From assembly GCA_050743125.1 (NCBI GenBank), contig JBOGEB010000068.1:1-20071 (forward strand): DNA of 20,071 nucleotides, read 5' to 3'. Numbering within the stretch: the stretch's first letter is position 1; every line of letters starts with the position of its first letter. Source of the DNA: JBOGEB01 sp050743125 (GTDB lineage: Bacteria; Actinomycetota; Nitriliruptoria; Euzebyales; Egibacteraceae). Positions 6,961 to 13,696 of the stretch are shown one piece after another. Both the position numbers and the translations under genes were made by a program. Below the pieces are notes generated by a model. The model did not search any database, had not been told where the DNA came from, and saw only the letters and a list, made by a program, of their open reading frames with translations.

Positions 6961-7388
6961 CAGCGGCGCCCTGCGGCGATCTCGGCGAGCAGAAGCCGGT
7001 CGAGGGGGTCAGATTTGATCTGGAAGTCCAGGAACTCCCGCAGCCGGCGGCTCTCGTAGCGCACGCGGGCGGGCTCGTCGGCGCTGTAGATGACCACCCG
7101 GCTCGTGAGGACCCGCCCGACCAGTGGGAGAAGCGCGTGGTCGAGCACCACGAGATCGAGGTCGGGGATGCGCGCCTCGTCCGACAGCCGGCGGCACAAG
7201 CGCAAGGCGACGGTCAACTCGTCGGTCCGGTCGACGTGTCCGCCCAGGTGGACCGCCACATCGGTGTCGCTGTCCGGGCGGGGCCGGCCGGTGGCACGGG
7301 ACCCGAACAGGTAGGCGAACCGCACGGGGGTGTCGCGGAAGGCCCGGTCGGCCGCCTGCTCCAGCCGGACGACCAAGTCAGCATCCAT
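6960..7388 (-). CDS. mntA: MntA-like nucleotidyltransferase antitoxin
   Basis: A 142-residue minimal nucleotidyltransferase with the full motif GS-x10-D-x-D: Gly29-Ser30, then Asp41 and Asp43 in LFGSRATGRPRPDSDTDVAV. A third acidic strand follows in IPDLDLVVLD (Asp76/Asp78). This is the antitoxin signature of MntA-HepT modules, where MntA adds AMP to the HepT active-site motif. I prefer the ATG at 7388: TACGAT lies 6 nt before it with no ribosome site, fitting leaderless transcription. An in-frame GTG at 7412 would add 8 residues. It is the first gene of the pair and runs toward SCO1664 copy 2. About 53 bp upstream is the 20-bp block shared with the other TA module. Confidence 0.9.
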   Translation of the reverse strand: MDADLVVRLEQAADRAFRDTPVRFAYLFGSRATGRPRPDSDTDVAVHLGGHVDRTDELTVALRLCRRLSDEARIPDLDLVVLDHALLPLVGRVLTSRVVIYSADEPARVRYESRRLREFLDFQIKSDPLDRLLLAEIAAGRR

Positions 7389-7394
7389 ACACAG

Positions 7395-7400
7395 ATCGTA
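7395..7400 (-). promoter_or_regulatory. putative -10 element of mntA
   Basis: On the minus strand TACGAT is followed by 6 nt and the ATG at 7388, the leaderless pattern also seen at 2237 and 4737. No clear -35 element. Confidence 0.35.
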
Positions 7401-7441
7401 CGACGGCGGCACGGTCAGACGGCCCAGGTCTGCTGGCGCTG

Positions 7442-7545
7442 GTGGTCCAAGCGGAAAGTTCTCGTGAGGGGGTTCGGGGGAACGCCCCCGATCGCTGTGA
7501 GGCGGCCCGGGCGGAGTGCTCCCCGCCTCGCAAGCCGAATGCCGA
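7442..7545. repeat. block shared with 4395-4463 and 4704-4736 (inverted); empty site of the MITE
   Basis: Read on the minus strand this segment follows the sequence around the MITE but without the 240-bp insertion. 7475-7502 matches 4427-4454 at 26/28 and 7442-7461 matches 4717-4736 at 19/20, and CCCCTCAC runs uninterrupted through the insertion point. Beyond 7502 similarity is patchier. It lies between the start of mntA and the start of ilvA. Confidence 0.72.
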
Positions 7546-7592
7546 TCCTCCGCTGAGGCTTGCGTCAGTCCAGCTCGTTAGGATTTCCGGCT

Positions 7593-8798
7593 GTGGCGGA
7601 GCTCGTGACGATCGAGGACGTGGAGGCGGCGGCGGCCCGGGTCGCGCCGGTGGTCCAGCGGACCCCGGTGGAGGCGTCCGCCGCGTGCTCCGAGCTCGCG
7701 GGCGTCACCACGCTGCTGAAATGCGAGCACCTCCAGCGGACCGGGTCGTTCAAGATCCGCGGCGCGTTCAACCGCCTTGCGCTCCTGGACGACGCCGAGC
7801 GGGCGCGCGGTGTCGTCTGCGCCTCGGCAGGCAACCACGCGCAGGGGGTCGCGCTGTCCGCGAGCCTGCTCGGCGTCGGTGCGACCGTGTTCATGCCGGT
7901 GACCGCGGCGCTGCCGAAGGTCGAGGCTACGCGCCGTTACGGCGCCCAGGTCGTCCTGACCGGAGACACGTTCGACGACGCGCACGCGGCCTGTGAGCAA
8001 TGGGCGGCCGAGCGGGGCGCGGTCGAGGTCCACCCGTTCGAGCATCCCGACGTGATCGCCGGGCAGGGCACGCTCGGCCTGGAGCTGCTCGACCAGGTGC
8101 CCGATCTCGGCACCGTCGTCGTCCCCGTCGGTGGGGGCGGGCTGGTCTCGGGAATCGCCGTCGCGGTGAAGGCCCGCCGGCCCGACGTGCGGGTCGTCGG
8201 CGTCGAGGCTGCTGGCGCGGCAGCGGTGACCGCGGCGCTCGCGGCAGGCTCGGTGCTGACCCTCCGCCACGTGAGCACGATCGCTGACGGCATCGCTGTC
8301 CGCACACCGGGGACGCTGGCGCTCGCGCACATCGAGGCGCTGGTCGACGACGTCGTGACGGTCAGCGACGAGGCGATCGCCCGGGCCGTGCTCCTTCTGG
8401 TCGAGCGCGCGAAGCAGGTCGTCGAGCCCGCCGGCGCCGCCAGCCTCGCCGCCGTCCTGGAGCACGGCGCGGGGTGGCGCGGCCCCGCCGTCGCGGTGCT
8501 CGCCGGCGGCAACGTCGACCCGCTCCTGCTCATGCGGATCATCCAGTCCGGGATGGCGGAGGAGGGCCGCTACCTCGTCATCCGCACGAAGCTCGTCGAC
8601 CGGCCCGGCGCGCTGTCCCGTCTGCTCGCGCTGCTCGCCGGCGCGGACGCGAACATCGTCGGGGTCGAGCACCACCGCCTCGGCACGCGCCTCGGCGTGC
8701 TCGAGGTCGAGGTTCAGCTCGAGATCGAGACCCGCGGCCCCGCCCACATCGCCGCCGTCCGCGCCACCTTGCAGGCGCACGGCTACCCGATGTCCTGA
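7593..8798 (+). CDS. ilvA: threonine ammonia-lyase (threonine deaminase) with ACT domain
   Basis: A 401-residue PLP enzyme that converts L-threonine to 2-oxobutanoate and ammonia, the first step of isoleucine synthesis. The PLP Lys is Lys54 in GSFKIRGAF, the phosphate-binding glycine loop is PVGGGGLVSG (about 178-187), and SAGNHAQG (78-85) is the usual substrate loop. The C-terminal ACT domain (about 327-400, YLVIRTKLVDRPGAL...) is of the short, single-ACT type. I chose GTG 7593 because AGGA lies 9 nt upstream and the protein then begins MAELVTIEDV; a TTG at 7560 is possible. Degraded fragments of the same gene lie at 5522-5793. A cluster of hairpins follows the stop. Confidence 0.94.
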   Translation: MAELVTIEDVEAAAARVAPVVQRTPVEASAACSELAGVTTLLKCEHLQRTGSFKIRGAFNRLALLDDAERARGVVCASAGNHAQGVALSASLLGVGATVFMPVTAALPKVEATRRYGAQVVLTGDTFDDAHAACEQWAAERGAVEVHPFEHPDVIAGQGTLGLELLDQVPDLGTVVVPVGGGGLVSGIAVAVKARRPDVRVVGVEAAGAAAVTAALAAGSVLTLRHVSTIADGIAVRTPGTLALAHIEALVDDVVTVSDEAIARAVLLLVERAKQVVEPAGAASLAAVLEHGAGWRGPAVAVLAGGNVDPLLLMRIIQSGMAEEGRYLVIRTKLVDRPGALSRLLALLAGADANIVGVEHHRLGTRLGVLEVEVQLEIETRGPAHIAAVRATLQAHGYPMS

Positions 8799-8801
8799 GC
8801 G

Positions 8802-8831
8802 GGCAGCGGGCGTCATGCCCGTCGGGCTGCC
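8802..8831 (+). terminator. hairpin directly after ilvA
   Basis: GGCAGC-GGGC pairs with GCCC/GCTGCC around a GTCAT loop, with a short bulge, beginning 3 nt after the ilvA stop. There is no T run, so termination by this hairpin is only likely. Confidence 0.45.
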
Positions 8832-8850
8832 TGTCTGTGACCTCCGATCG

Positions 8851-8907
8851 CGGACGCATGCGTCCGAGACCCTGGCCACAAGGGTCAGCAGGCGGGCGAT
8901 CCGCCTG
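8851..8907. other. three adjacent palindromes between ilvA and the secreted protein gene
   Basis: CGGACGCATGCGTCCG (8851-8866) is a perfect 16-bp palindrome. It is followed by GACCCT/AGGGTC (8868-8886, 7-nt loop) and CAGGCGG/CCGCCTG (8889-8907, 5-nt loop). They may be terminators or a regulatory site for the next gene. Another short stem (8935-8952) lies in the leader of that gene. Confidence 0.5.
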
Positions 8908-8978
8908 TCAACGGCCCGCTAACATCGCGCGTTCCGCGAGCAACGGCTCGCGCGGGACTTGGATGAAAAGGTCATCAG

Positions 8979-9404
8979 ATGCGTCAGCGCTTCGACATGC
9001 TTCGGTTGCTCGCCCCAGTGAGCGTTCTCGCCGCGACCTCCATGCTCATGGTGGCGGCCCCAGCACACGCGTCATCCTTCCACTACCGATGTGTCACAGA
9101 CCCGTCCTACGGCTGCGTCCGGGGCACGATTACCGTGCGCGGAGACGTCACCACATGGAACCTCACGGTGAAGGACAACCGTCCCGGCCCGCGCGGCGTC
9201 TATGCGAAGGTCGTGATCAACCGCACCAACCTGCCCGACCAGAGCGTCAGGTCGCAGACTGTCGGCCCCAGGGGCGGAGAGATCGCTTTCCGTGGCGGTC
9301 CCGTGCGCTACCGCGGTACTCGGGGAGTTCGTGTCGAGATCTGCCGGGCCCGCTCCAACCTGCACAACATCTGCAAGACGGTGCACCACGAGCGGGCGAG
9401 CTGA
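8979..9404 (+). CDS. secreted small protein of unknown function
   Basis: A 141-residue protein with a clear Sec signal peptide: a basic start (MRQRFDMLR), a hydrophobic core (about 10-27) and a cleavage site after APAHA (residue 31). The mature part of about 110 residues is rich in beta-prone sequence and has four cysteines (38, 46, 122, 132), probably two disulphides, and many Arg/Lys. I do not recognise the family. The ATG at 8979 has GAAAAGG 7 nt upstream. The gene stands alone between a hairpin cluster and a strong intrinsic terminator, so it is likely a single-gene transcript. Confidence 0.8.
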   Translation: MRQRFDMLRLLAPVSVLAATSMLMVAAPAHASSFHYRCVTDPSYGCVRGTITVRGDVTTWNLTVKDNRPGPRGVYAKVVINRTNLPDQSVRSQTVGPRGGEIAFRGGPVRYRGTRGVRVEICRARSNLHNICKTVHHERAS

Positions 9405-9434
9405 TCCAACCGCAAGAACCATTCCCATTGCTTT

Positions 9435-9484
9435 GCGGCTGCCTATCGGACACCACGTCCGGTAGGCAGCCGCCGATCTTTTTT
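9435..9484 (+). terminator. intrinsic terminator of the secreted protein gene
   Basis: A 17-bp stem (9435-9451 with 9457-9473, one G-T pair) with loop ACCAC, followed within 5 nt by six Ts (9479-9484). This is a textbook factor-independent terminator, 30 nt after the stop. Confidence 0.92.
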
Positions 9485-9530
9485 GCTCGCCGTACGCAGC
9501 TGCGCCACGTCATCAACGCGTCCTGCAAAC

Positions 9531-9794
9531 TCATCGGCGGCGGTGGCGCAGCGCGCGGCGCTCGTCCGCGGACAGCCCGCCCCACACGCCGGCCTCTTGG
9601 TTCGTGGCCAGCGCCCAGCTCAGGCACTGAGCGCAGACCTTGCAGCCGTCGCAGATCCTCTTCGCTTCACGCGTCTGCTCCAGCGCCAGCGGACTCGCGC
9701 CAATTGGGAAGAACATTTTGGGATCGGTGTTGAGGCAGGCCGCGCGCGCCCGCCAGTTGCGCCGGTTGAGCAGCCGCAGCCGCACGGCGTTCAC
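9531..9794 (-). CDS. WhiB family iron-sulfur transcription factor
   Basis: An 87-residue WhiB-like protein. The cluster-binding cysteines are in RAACLN, then CDGCKVCAQC, which gives the C-x2-C-x5-C pattern plus one extra Cys. The hallmark GVWGG turn and a basic tail (SADERRALRHRRR) follow for DNA binding. WhiB proteins bind a [4Fe-4S] cluster and act with the primary sigma factor. I chose GTG 9794 because it overlaps the upstream gene's stop by 4 nt (GTGA) and gives the usual family length; an ATG at 9851 would add 19 residues lying inside the upstream gene. The subfamily cannot be told. Confidence 0.88.
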   Translation of the reverse strand: MNAVRLRLLNRRNWRARAACLNTDPKMFFPIGASPLALEQTREAKRICDGCKVCAQCLSWALATNQEAGVWGGLSADERRALRHRRR

Positions 9795-10099
9795 CCAGCC
9801 CACAGCATGTGCTCCGGGCCGTGTTGGCTGACCGTCCACCGCCTGCGGCATTGGCGGCAGCGCACCCTGGTCTCTGGCAGGCTGTAGAGGCGCCGCCAGC
9901 CGACGTGCGTCTGTGCGGCGTGGCAGGGGCTGGCCGAGCGTAACGCTCGCCCCTCGGCGACCGCGGGGATCCGGTAGAGGCCGGGACCGAGCACGGTGGC
10001 ACCCGCAAGATCCAGCGGGTGGACCGCCGGTGCGCGCTCACCGTGCCGCTGCCGTCGGCCTGTCGTCCTTCGGAGCTGGAGGAGAAGTTGGTAGCTCAT
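9791..10099 (-). CDS. small CxxC protein upstream of whiB, unknown function
   Basis: A 102-residue reading frame (MSYQLLLQLRR...) with high third-position G+C, ending in a 4-nt GTGA overlap with the WhiB start. It contains one C-H pair (SPCHAAQTH) and a C-x2-C motif (VRCRQCRRRW) that could together hold a zinc ion, and is rich in Arg. The central part PGLYRIPAVAEGRALRSASPCH looks like an ordered small domain. I do not recognise a family. The start is uncertain: no ribosome site precedes ATG 10099, and an in-frame GTG at 10153 would add 18 residues. The coupling suggests a job linked to WhiB. Confidence 0.55.
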   Translation of the reverse strand: MSYQLLLQLRRTTGRRQRHGERAPAVHPLDLAGATVLGPGLYRIPAVAEGRALRSASPCHAAQTHVGWRRLYSLPETRVRCRQCRRRWTVSQHGPEHMLWAG

Positions 10100-10194
10100 G
10101 TCGATGATCAAACCGGGAACAGGCACGATGAACCCAGGGTGAAGACGCCTCACTCATGGTTCACTGATGACTCACCCGGCGATCAGGGCAGGCC

Positions 10195-11694
10195 ATGAGC
10201 ACCGACAACGAGGCACCCTCCGTCGAGCAGGCGGTCGAGGCGTTCGCCGCCGAGGTGGCGTACTGGCGGGACGTGCGGGGCAAATCCCAGCGCAAGCTCG
10301 CCGACGCGATGGGTTTCGCCCCCTCCTACGTCAGCCACATCGAGAGCGGACGTCACCGGCCGACCGAGGGCTTCGCCCGGCGGGCGGATGAGGTGCTCAA
10401 CGCCGGCAAGGCGATCTGGCGTCGATGGCAGGAGTACGACGCGGCACGCCGCCTCCACGGCTCACCGCCAGCCCGCGAGCCGCGCCCGCATGAGCAGCCC
10501 GCCACGAACCTGATCGTCGAGCACGACGACGCGGAGCTGCGCTACGTCGACGGCGTCTACCACCTCACCATGCGCCGGCGGCTGGTCAACACGGGCGCCG
10601 ATCCCATCACGCGCTTCCTGATACGCGTCTCCGTCGATCGCTACCCGGGCGACCCCGAGCGCTCGAACCAGCTCTACCGGGCGCACCCGCTCACCTGGGA
10701 AGAGCTGGGCCTGACCGCCCGCTGCGGCGGCGAGGAGATGGCATGGAAGGCGAAGCACGACCGCGACGCGTTCAAGGAGGTCTGGCTGCTGTTCGGGAAC
10801 GACGATCGCCGCTTCCCGCTCTATCCGGGTGAGGCCACCTGGATCGAGTACGCCTACACGGTGGGCGATGGCAAGTGGGGTCCGTGGTTCCAGCGGGCGG
10901 TGCGGCTGCCCACCAAGTACCTGAGCGTGCGGCTGGTCTTCCCTTCCGCATTGAAGCCAGTCGTGTGGGGCGCGGAGACTTCTATGACCGCCGACTCCGT
11001 CCCGTTCCGGACCGCGATCAGTGGGCGTGACGACGCTGGCGAGCGGGTCTTCGAGTGGGCCACGCACGACCCGCCGCTGCATGCCCGGTACCGGCTGGAG
11101 TGGCGGTTCAACGCCTTCGCCGCGGACGAAGAGCGCGAGCAGCGGGCCAGTGAGCAGATGCGAGACCTCGGCGTCGTTCAGGACGGCGCCCCGATTCTGA
11201 GGCTGGTCGCCACCCCGTTCGACCTGCCCCGTGAGGCCGACGTCGCCCGAGCGGTCGTCGCGCGCCTGCTCGCCGGCCTCGAGCGCATTGCGGCGGCTCA
11301 CGTCTTCGGGAAAGGCATGGGCCTGGCCGCGCCGCAGATCGACATCGGCCGGGCCGCAGCCGTTGTCCGGCCTGCCGCCCGCACGGCCGAGCCGATCGTG
11401 CTGCTGAACCCCCGGATCGTCGGCCAGTCCGAGGAGACCGACGAGCAGTACGAGGGCTGCTTGAGCTTCTTCGACGTCCGCGGCCTCGTTCCACGCCCGC
11501 TGCGTCTGGGCGTCGAGCATGCCGACCTCACCGGAGCGCGACTCACCACGATCTTCGAGCGCGCCCTCGCCCGCCTGGTCGCCCACGAGGTCGACCACCT
11601 CCACGGCCACCTCTACACCGACCGCATGCGCCCCGGCGTCCACCCCATTCCCGTCGAGCAGTACGACGGCACCGGCACCGCGTGGACCTACTGA
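10195..11694 (+). CDS. HTH (XRE) - beta-rich domain - peptide deformylase fusion
   Basis: A 499-residue protein in three parts. Residues about 18-72 form an XRE-type helix-turn-helix (SQRKLADAMGFAPSYVSHIESGRHRP). Residues about 104-305 form a beta-rich domain with many Trp and Tyr, resembling one I recall from other actinobacterial XRE regulators. Residues about 330-490 are a peptide deformylase with all three family motifs: GMGLAAPQ (374-381), EGCLS (420-424) and HEVDH (464-468), supplying metal ligands Cys422, His464 and His468 and catalytic Glu465. Ordinary deformylases are about 160-200 residues and remove the formyl group from new proteins; here the enzyme looks intact but fused to a DNA-binding domain. 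The ATG at 10195 has a weak AGGGCAGG site. The gene is divergent from the CxxC-whiB pair. Confidence 0.9.
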   Translation: MSTDNEAPSVEQAVEAFAAEVAYWRDVRGKSQRKLADAMGFAPSYVSHIESGRHRPTEGFARRADEVLNAGKAIWRRWQEYDAARRLHGSPPAREPRPHEQPATNLIVEHDDAELRYVDGVYHLTMRRRLVNTGADPITRFLIRVSVDRYPGDPERSNQLYRAHPLTWEELGLTARCGGEEMAWKAKHDRDAFKEVWLLFGNDDRRFPLYPGEATWIEYAYTVGDGKWGPWFQRAVRLPTKYLSVRLVFPSALKPVVWGAETSMTADSVPFRTAISGRDDAGERVFEWATHDPPLHARYRLEWRFNAFAADEEREQRASEQMRDLGVVQDGAPILRLVATPFDLPREADVARAVVARLLAGLERIAAAHVFGKGMGLAAPQIDIGRAAAVVRPAARTAEPIVLLNPRIVGQSEETDEQYEGCLSFFDVRGLVPRPLRLGVEHADLTGARLTTIFERALARLVAHEVDHLHGHLYTDRMRPGVHPIPVEQYDGTGTAWTY

Positions 11695-11781
11695 CCGCAT
11701 CACGATACCCGGGTGCACGACACCACTGATGCTCGCGGCTGATCCTGCTGCGCGTGCAAGGCACGGCGCGGTCGCCGCATT

Positions 11782-11810
11782 TTGTTGTCTCGTTACCCCT
11801 TGGTTACGCT
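11782..11810 (+). promoter_or_regulatory. promoter of the M23 peptidase gene with an OmpR-type direct repeat
   Basis: TTGTTG (11782-11787), a 17-bp spacer, then TACGCT (11805-11810) make a good housekeeping-type promoter, predicting a start near 11817 and a leader of about 65 nt. Inside it GTTAC occurs twice, 11 bp apart (11792-11796 and 11803-11807), the spacing used by OmpR-family response regulators. MtrA, an OmpR-family regulator of actinobacterial cell-wall hydrolase genes, binds repeats of this general kind; assignment to MtrA is inference. The leader also holds a GAGCTGC/GCAGCTC stem. Confidence 0.6.
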
Positions 11811-11881
11811 GCTGCCAGCGAGCTGCCGCGCGAAGCCGCAGCTCGGCGCGTTCGCCGAATATCGGGTCCTCGGGTCCTCGG

Positions 11882-12913
11882 GTGGTGACTGCCGTACGCC
11901 GTGCTCCGCTCCTGGCCGTCGTTCTGGCGGCCGTGCTGCTCGTTGTGCCCGTCGGCTCTGCGGGTGCGCAGGAGGTCGGGCTGGAGCAGGCGCGGACCGA
12001 GCGGGAACAGCTTAGCACAAAAATTACGAACATCACTCAAGAGTTCGATCAGCTGACCGCGGCGATCGCCGAAACCCAGACCAAGCGGGACCGGCTCGAG
12101 GGCGAGGTCGGTGCCCTGCAAGCCGCCGCCGCAGCAGCGCGGGGAGTCCTCACCAGGCAGGCGGTCCGCGCCTATACGCATGGGGGCTTCGGACCGCTCG
12201 GTGAGCTGTTCACCGCCGTCGCCCCTGGGGAGGCGATCGAGCGCGCCCGAATGTTGGCCGGGCTCAGCCTGCGGGAGCGTGAGGTCGCCGAGCAGGCCGT
12301 GATCGCGCGCGACGCGCTCGCCGTGCGCCGCGCTGACCTGGACGGCACGCTCGCTGAGCTCCGTGACTACGAGGCCCGGGCGGCTGCGCTCCGCGCCCAG
12401 CTCGAGGCCGCGTTCGCTCGCGCGAAGGCCACGGAGGCCGAGCTCGCAAGCCGCCAGACCCGCCAGCGGCAGGTGTCCCGCGCCGGCCAGCGCGGCCTGT
12501 ACGCCTGCCCTATGGGTGGCCCGTACGCGTTCACCGACACGTGGGGCGCTCCCCGCTCCGGCGGCCGGTGGCACAAGGGCGTCGACCTGTTCGCCCCCTA
12601 CGGCGGCAACGTCTACGCGATCACGAACGGGGTCATCACGCGGAGCTCGAACGGCGGACTCGGCGGGATCGGGCTCTATATGAAGGGCGACGACGGCAAC
12701 CTCTATTACTACGCGCACCTGGAGAGGATCGTCCCGGGTTACGGCCCGGGACGTCGAGTCCAGGCGGGTGAGCTGATCGGCTACAACGGCGCTACCGGCA
12801 ACGCCCGCGGCGGGCCGCCTCACGTCCACATGGAGATCCGCCCGGGTGGGGGCGCGAACGTCGACCCCTACCCGTACGCCGCCGCCGCCTGCTTCTCATA
12901 CGCTGCCCGTTGA
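11882..12913 (+). CDS. secreted M23 family peptidase with coiled-coil region
   Basis: A 343-residue exported protein. A signal peptide (hydrophobic residues about 9-27, cleavage near GSAGAQ at 30) is followed by coiled-coil segments (about 33-90 and 135-195) rich in Ala, Glu and Arg. A LysM-free M23 domain (about 210-335) has zinc ligands His231 and Asp235 (HKGVDL) and His316 in HVHME, plus His279 (YYAHL) and His314. M23 peptidases cut peptidoglycan cross-links; the coiled coil resembles that of EnvC/RipC-type regulators, so it may either cut the wall itself or activate other hydrolases. The start is GTG 11882 (GTG 11885 also possible), chosen to include the signal peptide; the ribosome site is weak. 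The stop overlaps the next ATG by one base. Confidence 0.9.
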   Translation: MVTAVRRAPLLAVVLAAVLLVVPVGSAGAQEVGLEQARTEREQLSTKITNITQEFDQLTAAIAETQTKRDRLEGEVGALQAAAAAARGVLTRQAVRAYTHGGFGPLGELFTAVAPGEAIERARMLAGLSLREREVAEQAVIARDALAVRRADLDGTLAELRDYEARAAALRAQLEAAFARAKATEAELASRQTRQRQVSRAGQRGLYACPMGGPYAFTDTWGAPRSGGRWHKGVDLFAPYGGNVYAITNGVITRSSNGGLGGIGLYMKGDDGNLYYYAHLERIVPGYGPGRRVQAGELIGYNGATGNARGGPPHVHMEIRPGGGANVDPYPYAAAACFSYAAR

Positions 12914-13686
12914 TGGAGCTCGTCTACCCGCCGGTCATCGCCATGGCGGTGACGATGTTCAAGGTCATGGGCTGGCCGGTCAACGTCGAGGGAGTCGAGC
13001 ACATCCCCGCCGAGGGGCCGGGCGTCGTCGCCACGAACCATGTGAGCTACCTTGACTTCACCTTCGTCGGGTATGGCGTGCACCAGCGCGGGCGGCTGCT
13101 GCGGTTCCTCGCCAAGAAGGAGATCTTCGACCACTGGCTCGCGGGGCCGCTCATGCGCGGGATGCGGCACATCCCGGTCGACCGGTTCGGCCGTCCGGCG
13201 GACGCGCTCGACGCCGCGGTCACCGCCCTCGGCCGTGGCGAGCTGATCGGGATGTTCCCCGAGGCGACGATCAGCCGCTCGTTCGTCCCCATGCAGGGCA
13301 GGAACGGGGCTGCTCGCATGGCGCTGGCCGTCGAGGCTCCGCTCGTCCCCGGCGCGATCTGGGGCGGCCAGCGGCTGTTCACGAAAGGCCGGCCCCGGAA
13401 CCTCCAGCGTGGCGTGCCGATCTCGGTGGTGTTCGGCGAACCCGTCCCGTACAAGCCCGACGAGGATCCGACCGAGGTCACCACGCGGCTGATGACCCGG
13501 ATCACCGAGCTCGTCGACCGCGCGACCGCCACGTACCCAGACCAGCCGACCGGCGACGACGACCGCTGGTGGCTGCCCGCACATCTCGGCGGCACCGCCC
13601 CCACCGTCGCCGAGGCGCGCGAGCTCGTCCGCCGCGAGGCCACCGAGCGCCGCACCCTCCGCCGCGGCCAAAGCTTCGACGCATGA
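12913..13686 (+). CDS. 1-acyl-sn-glycerol-3-phosphate acyltransferase (PlsC-like)
   Basis: A 257-residue member of the glycerolphosphate acyltransferase family, which adds a fatty acyl chain to lysophosphatidic acid in membrane lipid synthesis. Block I is NHVSYLD with His43 and Asp48 (H-x4-D), block III is FPEATIS (115-121) with Glu117, and block IV is LVPGAIWG (144-151). An N-terminal hydrophobic segment (YPPVIAMAVTMFKVMG) may anchor it to the membrane. The tail after about residue 210 is charged and probably flexible. The ATG at 12913 overlaps the M23 stop by one base (TGATG), so the two envelope genes form an operon. The exact acyl acceptor is not certain. Confidence 0.88.
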   Translation: MELVYPPVIAMAVTMFKVMGWPVNVEGVEHIPAEGPGVVATNHVSYLDFTFVGYGVHQRGRLLRFLAKKEIFDHWLAGPLMRGMRHIPVDRFGRPADALDAAVTALGRGELIGMFPEATISRSFVPMQGRNGAARMALAVEAPLVPGAIWGGQRLFTKGRPRNLQRGVPISVVFGEPVPYKPDEDPTEVTTRLMTRITELVDRATATYPDQPTGDDDRWWLPAHLGGTAPTVAEARELVRREATERRTLRRGQSFDA

Positions 13687-13696
13687 GGGGCGTGGC

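Noticed and set aside
10141..10185. Repeated TCACT/TCATG-like words before the HTH-deformylase gene as an operator
   Set aside because: The arms are only 4-5 bp and imperfect. An operator is expected here, but I could not define one.
10462..12036. Long minus-strand open frame of 524 codons
   Set aside because: It is opposite the HTH-deformylase gene and the start of the M23 gene, with low-complexity composition and no motif. The plus-strand genes explain the region.
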